DNA from: Metallyticus violacea | Lineage: Eukaryota; Arthropoda; Insecta; Mantodea; Metallyticidae | DNA length: 64,000 nt | Direction: 5' to 3' | Assembly (NCBI GenBank): GCA_030762175.1 | Contig: CM060843.1 | Span: forward strand, 113,117,369-113,181,368 | In this document: in pieces, positions 49,091 to 60,902 of the stretch | How the letters are laid out: each line of letters opens with the position of its first letter | Position numbering within the stretch: position 1 is the first letter of the stretch | Program-made: the position numbers and the translations under genes | The notes under the pieces: generated by a model | The model's database searches: none | What the model was told of the DNA's origin: nothing | The model's input: only the letters and a program-made list of their open reading frames with translations

Positions 49091-51503
49091 TAAAATAAAA
49101 GTACAGGTACAAATTTATTGTTGGTGTCTAGGTCTCAAAAAAACATAGAAATACTCGGCACCCTATACATGAATATAGTTTAGAAAAACTACTTTAGCTG
49201 AAAAGTAAAACAAATTGATTAAATGATATATGTATCTCCTTAATGGTGGTTTTTAGATCTTCTTTCAAATCCCCAGAGATTTCCTAAATGTTATGTAACA
49301 CTTTGTATAATTAGAAAGCTTTAGTAATTATATAAAACAATTTAAAAAAAATTACACCAAACAGTTGAAATGAGTACGAAAATACAGTTCCTTTGAAGCT
49401 GTGACAGAGATGATGATGGAATCATGATGACAATTGATGGTGGAAGAGGAAGTTGTTAAGTCGATTGAACCATTTCATATTTAAATGTGATAGTTAATAT
49501 TTAAAATGTAGTTGTTTCCTTAATCGCTTTACAGTCAAATGATTATAACGGGCTCTTGAAAGTATTTAACTTAGAGCACAAAAATGTTTTGATTTGGCTT
49601 AAATATTTACAGCTATTGAAAGTATTCCCCATTAAGAGGTATGCAAATAAATCACTTTGAAAATGTATCTGGCTTGGCTTCTTTAGGAAGAACATTCACA
49701 GCCTCTTCAGGCACGTACGAGCATTTCTTTTGCTTAGGTAAAAGGGGGCTAGAACTGGTAAGCACTGTAAAATTTGGTTTGCCAGAAATCTGAGAACACG
49801 ACCGGGGAGACATTGTTAGTGGATGTTAACCTTGGATGGAAGACAGTGGTTAACATAGCAGTAGGTTTTATAGGTGTGCAAAGTGATAATCGTTAAATGT
49901 CCTGTTCTTGTGATAAAACAAGTCACCCCCCCTTTTTTTTTTCCTACCCTTTTATTGGTGGGCCATTATCTTCTAGAAAGTACCAAATTAGTGACAGTCG
50001 TTTTGTTTGGGGTTGATAGTGTAAGGCATGATACTTCCCTTGTAACATGCTTAAGAGTTTCTTCTTCTTCCTTTGTCGAATTTTCATCACAAAAGGACGC
50101 CATTTCGCAAAGAGATGAATTCCGTTAAAATGTAGCACCCATTGAGAACAACGCTTCATGGTTTGACTTTTCTCCTCGATGTTTCACTGCTGTTTAAATG
50201 TTTTCTGAATATCAACATAGACACTGAGGAATCACCGTGATAAACTTCCACAAATGTTCAGTTGATTCTGCAGTTATGGCTGTGTAGGGTGACCTGCGCT
50301 GAATTCATCTTCGAGTAATACTTGTCCTCTTTGAAATTCCCAAAGCTAATTTTCGAAGATGGCTTCTGATGGTGCAAAGTAATGAAAGGTTACCACAAAA
50401 ATTTCGTGTCAGTGCTTAGCTGTCAACTACCTTTTGAAATTCTATTGCGCCATGGCACAAAAATCAGATGGTGAAAGCTCCATTGCATCTTCCTACATAT
50501 GTGGCGGCGACCGTGCTGCATTTCCGCGAAACCAGCTGTCGCATTGTTGCGTGTATAAAAATTCCAAATATCCACAAACTTTTAGAGTGACCCTCTTATT
50601 TGTTGCGCGTATACTACGTAAGCAGCTTCACAGCTGCTAAACGCACAGGATGTAAAATGCCTCAAACAGAACATCACAGTGGTACAGAAACCGTAAGCAA
50701 CAAAAATAATGTGAACTGACAGCAGGGGCAGCCCGTGGAAACGTACTTTTATCATTCACATTGTGAAAATACTGCGTTGTATACCACTTATCATTTCCCC
50801 TCCCCCCTTTTTTCTGTTGCTCGTTGCGCGGAAAATGGAGATAGAGCGAACTGCTCGCAATTACAACCGTGATTTGGCAGCAGAAGAGAGCCATTTGTGC
50901 AATTTGATGCGGTTTCGAGGGAATGCGGAATGTATGTAGTCAGCGACATAAATTGCGTTCATAGACGAGTGACAATTTCTCCTTACACGAACCAACTTTA
51001 AAAAAAAAGTTATTCATAAGCCAGGAATTTAGAGTTTTCACGTTTCGTTTGCTTTGGCATTTAAATTAGCCATAAATTTACGAGCATTTAAAGTAAAAAA
51101 AATTGAGAGCATTTAGCATATTTTACAGTTGTTAAGCTCTTCACTAAGCTTCCGTAGTTTCCAGCGATATGGGATACATTTCCATCTGCACATGCTTCAG
51201 TGTTTAGAGAATCAAACAAGGGACGTATATTTGAAGTAGGAATTAAAGATTTCTCTTTCATTATGAAGAAAACATTTAAAATGTAATATTAACATCAACA
51301 TTATCATCAGTCTCAGAGCTTTAAGTGCGTAAACTTTTATTTTACATGTTTAAAACGCAAAATTTTGTTTTAATTTGAAAAAAAAAAACGTTTTTATAAA
51401 TTGAAAGTACAGAAATTCCAAAGCATGTTTCAAATATCTTTTTCAATGAACCACAAAGGTACATTGAGAATCTTACAGTTGTTATAGTTTATCACAGCAG
51501 TGA
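49091..51503. other. Spacer, no gene assigned
   Basis: Several 65-85 codon frames on both strands at 49870-50900 in a slightly GC-richer patch could be remnants of an old coding element, but I recognise no domain. Confidence 0.4.
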
Positions 51504-51583
51504 GTCGGTCCTAGTGGTGTAGTGCTAACCATACATACCTCCTAAAACCAAGATCGCGGGTTCGATTCCGGGCAGAACTGATG
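51504..51583 (+). mobile_element. SINE family B, head only
   Basis: Plus-strand tRNA-like head: TCGGTCCTAGTGGTGTAGTG, ACCTCCTAAAACCAAGATCG and B box GGGTTCGATTCCGG. Similarity ends just after the head. Confidence 0.8.
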
Positions 51584-52618
51584 CATATGAGGAAATTAAA
51601 TTAATATAAATTTTATCTTGAGTATATCCTAAACTAAATTATAATTAAACTGAAGGCCACTATTTGTTCCGGAGAGAGCTTTCAAACAAGTGACCGAACA
51701 CTCGTAGTTTCCATGGTAACTACGTTGTATCTTTCGGCAACGAACTGCATACTTTCCTGGACTGTCAGAAAAGGTTGTGAAAGTATTGATGCCCTTCGTT
51801 TCAACTCACATACGAGAAAAATATTCTCTCCACTTATTTTATCTTTAAAAAAAACCATATATAGAAACTGTTTGTAAAACCTTTAATCAGAATTTAAAAT
51901 AAATCTCCTATTAATCCCCGTATACCTACCACAACTTGTAGGTAAAATGCAGCATTAACCCCCTTATTCAGGAATTAAAGTCGATGAGTAATATTGTGCC
52001 ATCATGTATTAACACCAAGTGTTAAGTATTCGTACAATTTTAATACGAAACTGTTAATCATGACAGTTTATATTAAAATTGCTGTGGCATAACGATACAC
52101 TACAATAGAGAGACAACTATTGAAAAATTACTATTCATTTGTTTGTTTACTTCTTAAAATGTTCAATCCAGCGAGAGATCTTTATATGGGAGGGGGGATC
52201 TGCACTCAACTCAACTGTTGTCAAGTTATTACCACCGAATAAACTAGTTCAAAATTTGCGGCATAATTCACTGCAGCATTAACCAAATCCCCCTTGTTTG
52301 TGACAACTGGTTTTTTTTTTTTTTTTTTTTTTTTTGATTTGGTTTTAAAAAGCTCTACTGTGTCTTGTAATTTCACAAATGTTTTCTTTCTTCAAGCAGT
52401 TAACTTATCTACATAGACTAAAGTACATTAATTGTTTTACAACCCTGCAGAGAGTGCACGCTAAATAGTATACTGTATAATTTATGAATAGCTTATTGAA
52501 AACGCTTCTCCTGCTTTCATCATGTAAGGAGGAACATCAGTTAGTAGTAACAACATATCTGCAGGACAGAGAACATGCTTTTGCTATGTGATTCATTCCA
52601 TACGTTTCCTCACCAAAC
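51584..52618. other. AT-rich spacer with a poly-T tract
   Basis: A T run at 52311-52335 is the only notable tract. Confidence 0.5.
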
Positions 52619-52680
52619 GTCGGTTCTGGTGGTGTAGAAGTAACCATGCTTGTCTTCTAAACCAGTCTTCTGTCTGTAGA
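52619..52680 (+). mobile_element. SINE family B, short head fragment
   Basis: Plus-strand GTCGGTTCTGGTGGTGTAG and CTTCTAAACCAG match the first half of the family B head; the B box is lost. Confidence 0.6.
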
Positions 52681-55084
52681 GACAGAACTGCAAAAGGAGG
52701 CTTAAATCTAGAAATGCCATTCCTTGTGTTATTTATTTTCAACATCCAAAATCCCAAATATTTAAACAAGATTTCTATCTGAGTGACACTATAGCATTAA
52801 AGTATGTCCATTTTTTTTTCTACAGTCGAGGATAGTTGTTGCTTTTGTGTTCTCTTGATCATATGTCATATCTAGTCTTTCTTTATAATGATTAATCATC
52901 AGTTCATTGTTCTGTAATCTCTTTGATCCGAAAAGTACTTAAATGCATAATAAAGTTACTTATGACCCTTTAAATATACTAACGTGCGTTAATTTCAACA
53001 AAAACATTAACCGTTATTTGTTTTATGGAAATATTTTTTCTTTATGATAGAGAGCAGTTTTGTTAACGGGACATTATCATAGCACACTTGCCTTTTTCAT
53101 ATGAGCATGGCTTTAAAACTAAAATGTTATTGGCTGCATGTAGCACATATCGATTATCGGTATACGTTGGGCTCTTGTGAAATTATGGCGGCGAAAATAG
53201 CTTCACAAATGCAGCTCATGGATTCCATTTTCGGCTGCAGAAAAGTCTGTGCCTATTGGACCTAATTTCGTAATATATTCCTATAATTTAATACAAATTG
53301 CTGGTGGAAAAAACTTGAAAGCAAAAGGAATATATTTGGGGGGACTATTGATTGTAATTATATGATACTTTATGTGTAGTGTGCTGATGGATTAGCATAA
53401 TGGACGATTTTTAGTCGAGCCTTGTGTGCTCAGGCAATGTTTTTCACCTGTACTTAATATACTCTTCGTCTCCTTTGACATGTACTGGTTTTCTGAACAT
53501 GTTCCTTGTTGGTCTGTTGGATGTAAACCTTTATTTGCGATAATAATACACGAAATCGTTCACGATCCCTGCTCAAATTTGAATATTATATCTTAGTACG
53601 ATAAAAATATACATGAGGAAAAATAGACGAAATTGACACAATTCAGGAGTAAATTTTTCTCTGCAAAGAACTACGATACATTATTGACTATATTGAGAAA
53701 TTATCTCCAACTTCTGAATAAGAAACATGATTCTAATACATTCTTTCACGAAAGCTGCAGATCACCCGGAGATTTAATAAGGGTATGTTTGTTATCTCAC
53801 ATAATGTTTATAACCAATGGGAAATGGGCTGTTTAATGTGTCTTGTATTTTTATATTTATTTAATTTCCGTAGGAACTCCTTCATCTGGAAATTTCTCTT
53901 CGGCTAATCTCCTAATATTATTGAATTCGGTGGACACGTCATAAATGAGCACTCGTTGTGGAATAGAAGAATTAGACGTAGTAATTTGACATACTTTACT
54001 TTGGTATTAGGCTTGTGTAGCTTCCTTTACTATTCAAATGTCACTGAGTTGCGTGAGACTTTAGGCCAAAGCAGCAGTTTTATAAACCGGCACCGCTCGA
54101 CTCATGTAGCCTGACTGGCTTGAGAATGAGTGATTGGTTGATGAGCCCTGGATGCCGTATCCCTTATTAGATAATAATTGGACAGTTCAAAGGAAAAGCT
54201 TGTTTTAGGTTGAATGAACTACACTAAAGATGCAATGGCACATTTAGATCGGACGAATGATCTGAGAAGTCGCGATAAATTGTGAGCACTAACAGGCTAA
54301 GCGAACAAATACTAAACGTTCAAAAACCTTGCTGGTTGTTATTAGTAGGAACTATACGAATGTCAGTCTACAAGAAAGTCAGTTAACTTGCTCCATTCCC
54401 CGTAACTTCAAGATCTAATTTCTTTTATCCCAAAAGTGATTGTCGCCACCTGTGCTTCTGTTATACTGTGCGGAACTGTTTCCATGGTTTCACGAAGTTT
54501 GTCTAGACTGGGAGGAATGAATATGAAGCACTGTTTTTTTTTTATAAATACTCCCCTCAAAAACACATCATACCGCTACAAATTAGAACTTTGGAAAATT
54601 TATGTTTGGAAAAGTGTGCATCCCCAATGAATTAATGATAGTTGTAATAATGTAATTTTCTTCTAATGTAATGATCTCTTCATATTCAGTTTTCCCAGTT
54701 CCAAAAAACAAGCATTTTGCTTATGTCATGTTCACTCAGTAGCATATCGCATTAGAAGTTTAACCATATTCAGAACCTTGACACACATTCAGCATAGCAT
54801 GTGCGCAATATTTGACTCGTACTACAAAATCTGACTTCTTTAGTTCATAGAATACATGTATAAAATTTACTTTGTAAGAATTATTTGGCATGCATTTTTT
54901 ATCATTCATATTTATTAGTTTCTCAGCATTAATGAACAAAGTTTTTGTTCGAACGTTTTCTTTATATTACTGAAGTGGGTTAAGATTAGTTACAGCAATT
55001 TTATTTCAGTGTTCCTCAGAAATTTAGTCAGAATCTATTAGACCATGTTAATTATACTTGAGCTTAAATACAACTCAGTTTTAG
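52681..55084. other. AT-rich spacer, nothing recognised
   Basis: Only short chance frames. No copy of the repeat families listed here. Confidence 0.5.
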
Positions 55085-55096
55085 GTATTGTGGATG

Positions 55097-55694
55097 TCGG
55101 TCCTGGTGGTGTAGTGGTACTTGCCTACTAAACCCAAGATATTGGGTTCCATTCGTGCCAGGACCGACGGATTTTTTCGGGCGTAAAAATCCTAAGTATG
55201 GCTTCCTTCGGAAGTTCGCCACGGGTGGCCTAGGTCGTTAAGGCGCGGCTCGTGAGCGGGAGGTCTGGGTTCGAATACCGCTAGGACCGTCCTCCCTGAC
55301 TGAGTTTCCCCCCCCCCTAGGTTTTCCTCGGTCCTCATAAATGGCAAATGCCGGGGAGGTACCCTAAACTTAGGCCTGGAACGATTCCTAGCTTAAAAAT
55401 AAATCCTTTCCCAATATATCATTTCATTTCATGTGTCATCAGTGTCCATCGCCTGTGGTGCCTCTGTAGCAAAAAACGGGCGTTAAACACCATTCATTCA
55501 TTCCTTCGGAAGAGAAGTAAAGCTGTGGGTCCCGTGTCGCACATTTACAACACGATGAATAACTTAAAACCTGAGAAAAGAGACCTCTGAGCAATATTTG
55601 TCGGCCGTTTCACGCCCTGAATTGAATAACACGCTGATGACCAGAGATGTTAAAGAACTCCGTAAACAAAGCAGATAATGAACCAAATCCACGT
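55097..55694 (+). mobile_element. SINE family B, full length, interrupted by a SINE A
   Basis: Flanked by the perfect 12-bp direct repeat GTATTGTGGATG (55085-55096 and 55695-55706), which fixes both ends. Without the inner insertion the element is 300 bp. The tRNA-like head has 10 complementary bases closing its acceptor stem: TCGGTCCTGG at 55097-55106 against 55158-55167. The CCTACTAAACCCAAG arm resembles the anticodon arm of tRNA-Arg(CCT) but the isoacceptor is not certain. The body then has the GGGCGTAAAAATCC and CCTTCGGAAG blocks, is broken at 55214 by the inner SINE, and resumes at 55513. Confidence 0.92.
55215..55500 (+). mobile_element. SINE family A nested in SINE B
   Basis: A 286-bp plus-strand family A element bounded by the perfect 12-bp direct repeat TTCCTTCGGAAG (55203-55214 and 55501-55512). 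It has the tRNA-Ser-like head (CGCCACGGGTGGCC, TCGTTAAGGCGC, GGTTCGAAT), the common body, and a short CATT-type tail instead of poly-A. Its insertion postdates the surrounding SINE B. Confidence 0.93.
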
Positions 55695-55706
55695 GTATTG
55701 TGGATG

Positions 55707-55986
55707 AATTAGCTGTGGGGCTATTCTGATGAAAATGCTCTGTCAAGTAGTTCTTGCAGCACCTACTCTGGGGAGAGGGAACACCAAGTTCTGTTATTTA
55801 ATATGTTGTACATAAGTTGTAATGTGGTTTCAACGTGGAGCCGTGAGCTCACTGAAGGAGACACCAGCGGTAGCTTGGAGGACGTGAAGCGATACTTTTA
55901 AGTGGCTCTATACACACATTTTTTATGGATTAAAATTATAAATGAAATTAAGTAAAATAAGAATTACATTTGATGGAATTATTATT

Positions 55987-56017
<31 letters not shown>

Positions 56018-58160
56018 CTATTATTACTATTACTACATGACCTTGTCAAATGTCTTTCTTCCCTACACTGTGCGCAAGCGCCACTGTGTGTGTGTGTGCG
56101 CGCGCGCCATCGCACACTGATGGCTTATAAGAATTCTATTTGTATTCACTCATTTGTTTTCGATAATTGAATTCTTAGGCGGCAAACTTTCCCTTTCGTT
56201 TTTCATTGATGTGGCTTCTTTCAATGCATTAATAGACAAAGAAAGAAGAAATAGCTGGGTTAACGTGTTTGCTTCGGTAGTTTCTGAGAATAAATGTCCC
56301 ATCATTATGAAATGGAGCCAAGAAGGACGACAAGCGAGCGATGGATGGCTAAATCTGGAACTGAACGGCAGCAGACGTAGAAAAGGAAGACTCTTATTGT
56401 CTTTGGAATCTCAGCAGCTTGAAGTTATGTGTGTGTGCTGCTGAGATGGGCGGAACGGAAGAGAAAGCACAGCATTTGTGATGCATTCTCTAAGCTTCCC
56501 GTTTGTGCGCCCCATCGATCGTTTCTTGTGCTGTAGTAAATCCCGCGTTTGTCTCGCGCACATCTTTCTTGCTGAACACAGTCGTTGCTCTGGAAAGCTC
56601 GCTCTGTAAATAATGAACGCTTGTGTTTTAAAATCTGAGAGAATGTAATCTCGTCAGGGAACGGAGAACTGGGGCACATATTATTTCCCTTTTTTTATTA
56701 TAATTAATGTACTGTTGATCTTCGTCTTTCTTTATATTGCGCTTTCCTTCATGGCTCTATTTATTCTCTCCCCCCCGTTCTTTGTATCATATTTTTGCAA
56801 TCTTTCTCTAGCAATATCCAATTAGCATTACCAGCGTCACGCGACAGAGGTCTACATTAGGGCTTTAAAAACAACAAGGAACCTTAGACTTCATACTGGT
56901 ATCATAATTCTTCTAGTGCTCTGTTCCGTGTTTAAGAATTCCAGGCATCTCTTACGGTATGTGACTTTACTCCTCGATCGATAGTTAAAAGTTTTCTACA
57001 AGACTTCTATCTGTAGTCTCTGTTTACATAGTTTGTGTCTTGTGTGTGTTGTTCAACATGCCTTATCTTATGTCTCATTCTTTTTTAAACCTTTAATTAC
57101 TGAATTTTAAGATTCTAATGTTAAAAATATATTGGAAAATATGCGCTGTGTATCAATCAATTTTAAACAGCAATCTTCCGTAAATGTTTGAAAGCGTTCT
57201 CTTTTGGAGTGTAACATGAATTCAGCAGCAATCAAGCATAACAAATTTCAGAAATGTTTCATATTCTCAAAACAACTTTTGAAACAAGTACTCACATAAC
57301 ACATGATGATGAAAGGGTTGGCACATTTATCTACCAGACTATGTCAACTCTTGGGCAAAGAAATCTTACATATCTTAAAATGTTTCATTATACAAGAAAA
57401 AAGATATTAACACTCTTATAGGAATATTAGAAACTTATTCACTTACAATACACTACACAACCTTGCAAATAATTGCCAAATGCTGCTTTATACAAACACT
57501 CAAAGTTTAAAAATTAATAATTATATTAAAATTACCGTTAAAATAACGTTTTCTTATTCTCAAATAGCAAACATTGAGGAAGCACCATAGAAAACTTCTA
57601 TTTGAAAATGCTGAACTGCAAGAAGTTTTTAGCAGCATCTTCACCGAAAGAAAATAAGCCAATGTGTTTCAGCCAATAAACGAACGCTTCTAAAATAAGG
57701 CCAAGCCTTCGTAATGACTAAAGAAGAAAGGAAGGAATGAGGAAATGGATCTTGAAATATTAATCGGGATAAATGGATGCGCGCAAAAACGGCGCAAATG
57801 CTAAAAATGAGTTATTAATGCTCCTACTGAAGTAAAGAATATTTATTAACTAAATTGGTCGTTCTCCTATAAATGTACACGCCACAACAAAGAGGAAATG
57901 CACAGCAAAATGAAACCAAAAGGAAGAAAAAGGGCATCGTTAAAAAGTTGTATGGTAGCTTTCTTGTAATGCAATAATTAACGTTAATACAGTAAATAAT
58001 TTATTTTCATGAATGTTTTTATTTCTTTGCGGTCATCAAGGTTAAAAAAATGCTGCTTTTATTTAATTTAATACATCTCAACTGCATTCGTGGTAGTACC
58101 AATTATATTGCAATTACAGCTTTACTTTTTCGCTTGTCATTTGAGCGCATTTCTCGTTCT
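55707..58160. other. Spacer with (ATT)n and GT/GC tracts
   Basis: Includes an ATT-type microsatellite at 55976-56035 and a (GT)n(GC)n tract at 56083-56107. Frames of 84-96 codons at 56154-56679 on both strands lie in a GC-richer patch but show no domain. Confidence 0.5.
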
Positions 58161-58173
58161 TAACATCACATAG

Positions 58174-58471
58174 TCGGTCCTGGTGGTGTAGTGGTAACAT
58201 ACTTGCCTCCTAAACCCAAGATCGCGGGTTCAATCCCGGCCAGGATCGATGAATTTTTTCGGGCGTAAAAACCCTCAGTATGGTTTCCTTCGGAAGGGAA
58301 GTAAAGCCGTGGGTCCAATGTACATTTACGGCGGGATAAAGAACCTCAAGCCTGAAAGAAGAGGCCTCTGAGCAAAATTTATCGGCCGTTTCACACCCTG
58401 AATTGGATGGGACACCGATGACCTCAGATGTTAATGAGCCTCCATATATAAATCAAATAATAAAAATATAA
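58174..58471 (+). mobile_element. SINE family B, full length
   Basis: Plus-strand copy with all blocks. It starts TCGGTCCTGGTGGTGTAGTG and ends in an A/T-rich tail. The flanks are a near-perfect 11-bp direct repeat, TAACATCACAT (58161-58171) and TAACTTCACAT (58472-58482), with one mismatch. Two extra bases separate the left repeat from the head. Confidence 0.88.
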
Positions 58472-58482
58472 TAACTTCACAT

Positions 58483-58690
58483 TGCCACTGCCAAGATCTT
58501 GCAGATGATGAAGGGACTGACCGTCTCGTAGAATAATGCAAATGAGCCCGGAGTCTGTCGGTGCCTAAACTTGTCTTCTACCGCGAGGGAAAACACTTCA
58601 CCCAGGCAACTTGACCCAAGCAGGATTCGAACCTGTATTTGTGCTTTCGCAGATGCTTGGAGACTCGCTATCCAGCTCAACTGAAGCATA
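58483..58690 (-). mobile_element. Putative SINE family D (tRNA-like head)
   Basis: On the minus strand the right end reads GAGCTGGATAGCGAGTCTCC, then a B box CAGGTTCGAATCCTGC at 58630-58615, followed by a 130-bp body. It looks like a tRNA-derived SINE head but has no second copy here, so the family is provisional. Its 3' side abuts the target-site duplication of the neighbouring SINE B. Confidence 0.5.
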
Positions 58691-58849
58691 GAATTCACAT
58701 TTCTGTTGCAATGAAGAGAATATTTATATACTTAAATATTTACTAGGTGTATTCTAAGGTGTGTATATATAGATATTTTCTTTTTAAGAACGATGAAATT
58801 AGGGGAGTATAACTGAAAAACTGATAGACTTTCAATAGGACACTCAATA

Positions 58850-59590
58850 TAAGGGTTATTTGATAAATCTATTTAAAAATACAGAACGCACTACTTTTCT
58901 TTTAAAAATCAGTTTATTTCTCAAAATAATGTCCTTGCAGGTTTATACTTATTTGTTTGTCCCATCTGTAAAATATGATTTCTACAGCTCTGGAAAATAT
59001 GCCTTAATTCGACGATAGCATCTTCATTTGATGCGAATTCCTTTCCTGCCAAACATTTCTTAATGTTGGGGAAAAGTAGTACAAGGAAGCCAAATTTGAT
59101 AAGTATGGTGGATGGCGAAGGATTTTATACTTTAAGTGCAAATTGTAAGGTAGCAATCGCAGACTAGTGCGCTGGCGCGTTATCGTGATGGAACAAGATC
59201 ATTTAATCGCGAAATGTGAACGGTTATTATTGATTACATCGTTTGATTGCTGCAGTAGTATAGCGTAATATTCACTGATCATGTTCTTGTTCTCTTGCAA
59301 AAATGCAGTTGAAATTACGCCGTGGCAGCCTCAAAAACACAGTCGCCATCTCCTTTCCTGCTGATAGGTTTGTTTTTGACTTCTTCGGTTGCAACGCACT
59401 GTTTGCATTGCTCCTTCGTTTCCAACGCGTATTGGTGGATTCTTGTTTCGTCGACTATCACATACTGTCACCAAAATTCACTTGGGTTCCGTTTAAACAC
59501 ATTCAAATTCTTTGCGGAAGTGACAAACTGGTTCTCTCCTCTGTGCAATCATTAGCATTGATTTTTGTTTTATTCACATTTATTTTTATT
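58850..59590 (-). pseudogene. Second mariner transposase relic
   Basis: Minus-strand pieces in order: FNVFKRNPSEFW, VIVDETRIHQYALETKEQ (first catalytic Asp codon 59452-59450), a KPISRKGDGDCVFEA segment, FHHDNAPAH followed by a stop (second Asp codon 59184-59182), RHPPYLSNLASLYYF where the third catalytic Asp reads Tyr (59081-59079), then CLAGKEFASNEDAIVELRH and FPELWKSYF. This is the mariner DD34D layout with about 34 residues between the second and third positions, broken by several frameshifts and stops. The N-terminal DNA-binding half is missing. AGGGTTATTTGATAAATCT near 58852-58870 may be the terminal end. The VDETxIHxY block differs from the TGDET form of the mariner at 24 kb, so this is a separate subfamily. 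Confidence 0.85.
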
Positions 59591-59710
59591 TGAAATGTAA
59601 ATCTATTTTACTTGTATTATGTGTGTTTTATTATTATTCAGTAAATTACACAGCTTTCCCAATTGTTAGAAACTGAAAATTATTCTTCTTCCACACTGCA
59701 AAGTATCCTT

Positions 59711-60354
59711 CTATCCTGGGGGTTTTTCTTCCAGCGTACTCATAAAGTCAAAGCTTATATTGGCATCAGGGAAAGTGTCGAATTCAGGCCATTCAGGTAC
59801 ACAAACATAAAAAATTCTTGGAGGAACTATTAAATTATTTGGCGTTCGGAATTGGGTACTTACATAGCACACACTGGCATTTACGACGTTGACATACATA
59901 CAAACCAGTAGTGGGTAGGACAATGAAATAGTTATGAGATAGGTTCACACTTCGAAAAAATTAACATGAAAGACTATATCAATGAAGAATTATGATATTG
60001 TTTTATAACATTGCTGGCGCTCTCAGATGAGATTAATGCATCTCTTGCCAGATGTTTGCAGGCTGAGATATTAGCCATCCGCAGACCCTCGGCTGCACCT
60101 CTAGGGACTCGGAACTTCTCTAATGTCTCTGATGTTATTAGATGTGCGCCGCGTTTCTCTCTCCAGAAAATCTTCTCAATTGGTTGACCTCTGGATGGCA
60201 GTGGTTCCCGAGACTTAATGAGAAACTGGGTAAGCATCGGCGAGACGGCGAGTAGCTCCGATAACAGTTTGAACCTATCACTCACTAGTAGCCAGGAACC
60301 GGATAACGAATTACAGTGAAACTTGGGTAGGTGACCCAAAAATTCCAATTGCAA
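59711..60354 (-). other. Unassigned open frames in a GC-richer patch
   Basis: Two minus-strand frames, 59974-60354 (126 codons from a TTG; first ATG about 38 codons in) and 59711-59923 (71 codons), lie in sequence with near-balanced base use inside AT-rich DNA. The longer one has mixed amino-acid composition rather than repeat-like bias. I recognise no domain, splice structure or repeat. It could be an exon, an old element fragment or chance. Confidence 0.2.
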
Positions 60355-60616
60355 AAGTTACATACAATGCACATTTTAACATATTATTAATAATTAAGGT
60401 TATAAAACACCGTGCTGCTTAAACCACTTTAACACACACACTAGTCGTCATTACATTTTCCGACTCTTTCTATTTTCAATCGAAACTCTGCTTAAAATGT
60501 TATCCCTATTCCTCAGATAAGTTGTCAAAGTGTTCGGTGGTATCTCAATATTTCGTGGTAATATTTCGCGATTTTCTATTTTTTTTCAACCCCTTTAACT
60601 TTTCTGCAAAAGTTGG

Positions 60617-60902
60617 TCTTTTTTTTTGAGCAGTGTTTAACGCCCGTTTTTACTACTGAGACACCACAGGCGGCGGACACTGATGATACATGAGATAAAA
60701 TGATAAATTGAGAAAGGATATTTTTTAAGGAAGGAAGTATTCCAGGATTAGGTTTAGGGTACCTCCCCGGCATTTGCCAATTATGAGAACTGCGGAAAAC
60801 CTGGAAAAAACCTAGTCAGGGAGGACGGTCCTGGTGGAATTCGAACCCCAAACTTCCCGCTCACGAGTCCGCCCCTTAACGGCATCGTCCACTCGTGGCG
60901 GT
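60617..60902 (-). mobile_element. SINE family A, near full length
   Basis: Minus-strand, with a poly-T (tail) at 60619-60627 and the tRNA-Ser-like head at 60840-60902. It includes the diagnostic GGTACCTCCCCGGCATTTGCC block. No secure target-site duplication. Confidence 0.87.

Noticed and set aside
58174..58250. Possible functional tRNA gene with CCT-like anticodon arm
   Set aside because: The same head recurs in nine places with the same downstream body and target-site duplications; it is SINE B.
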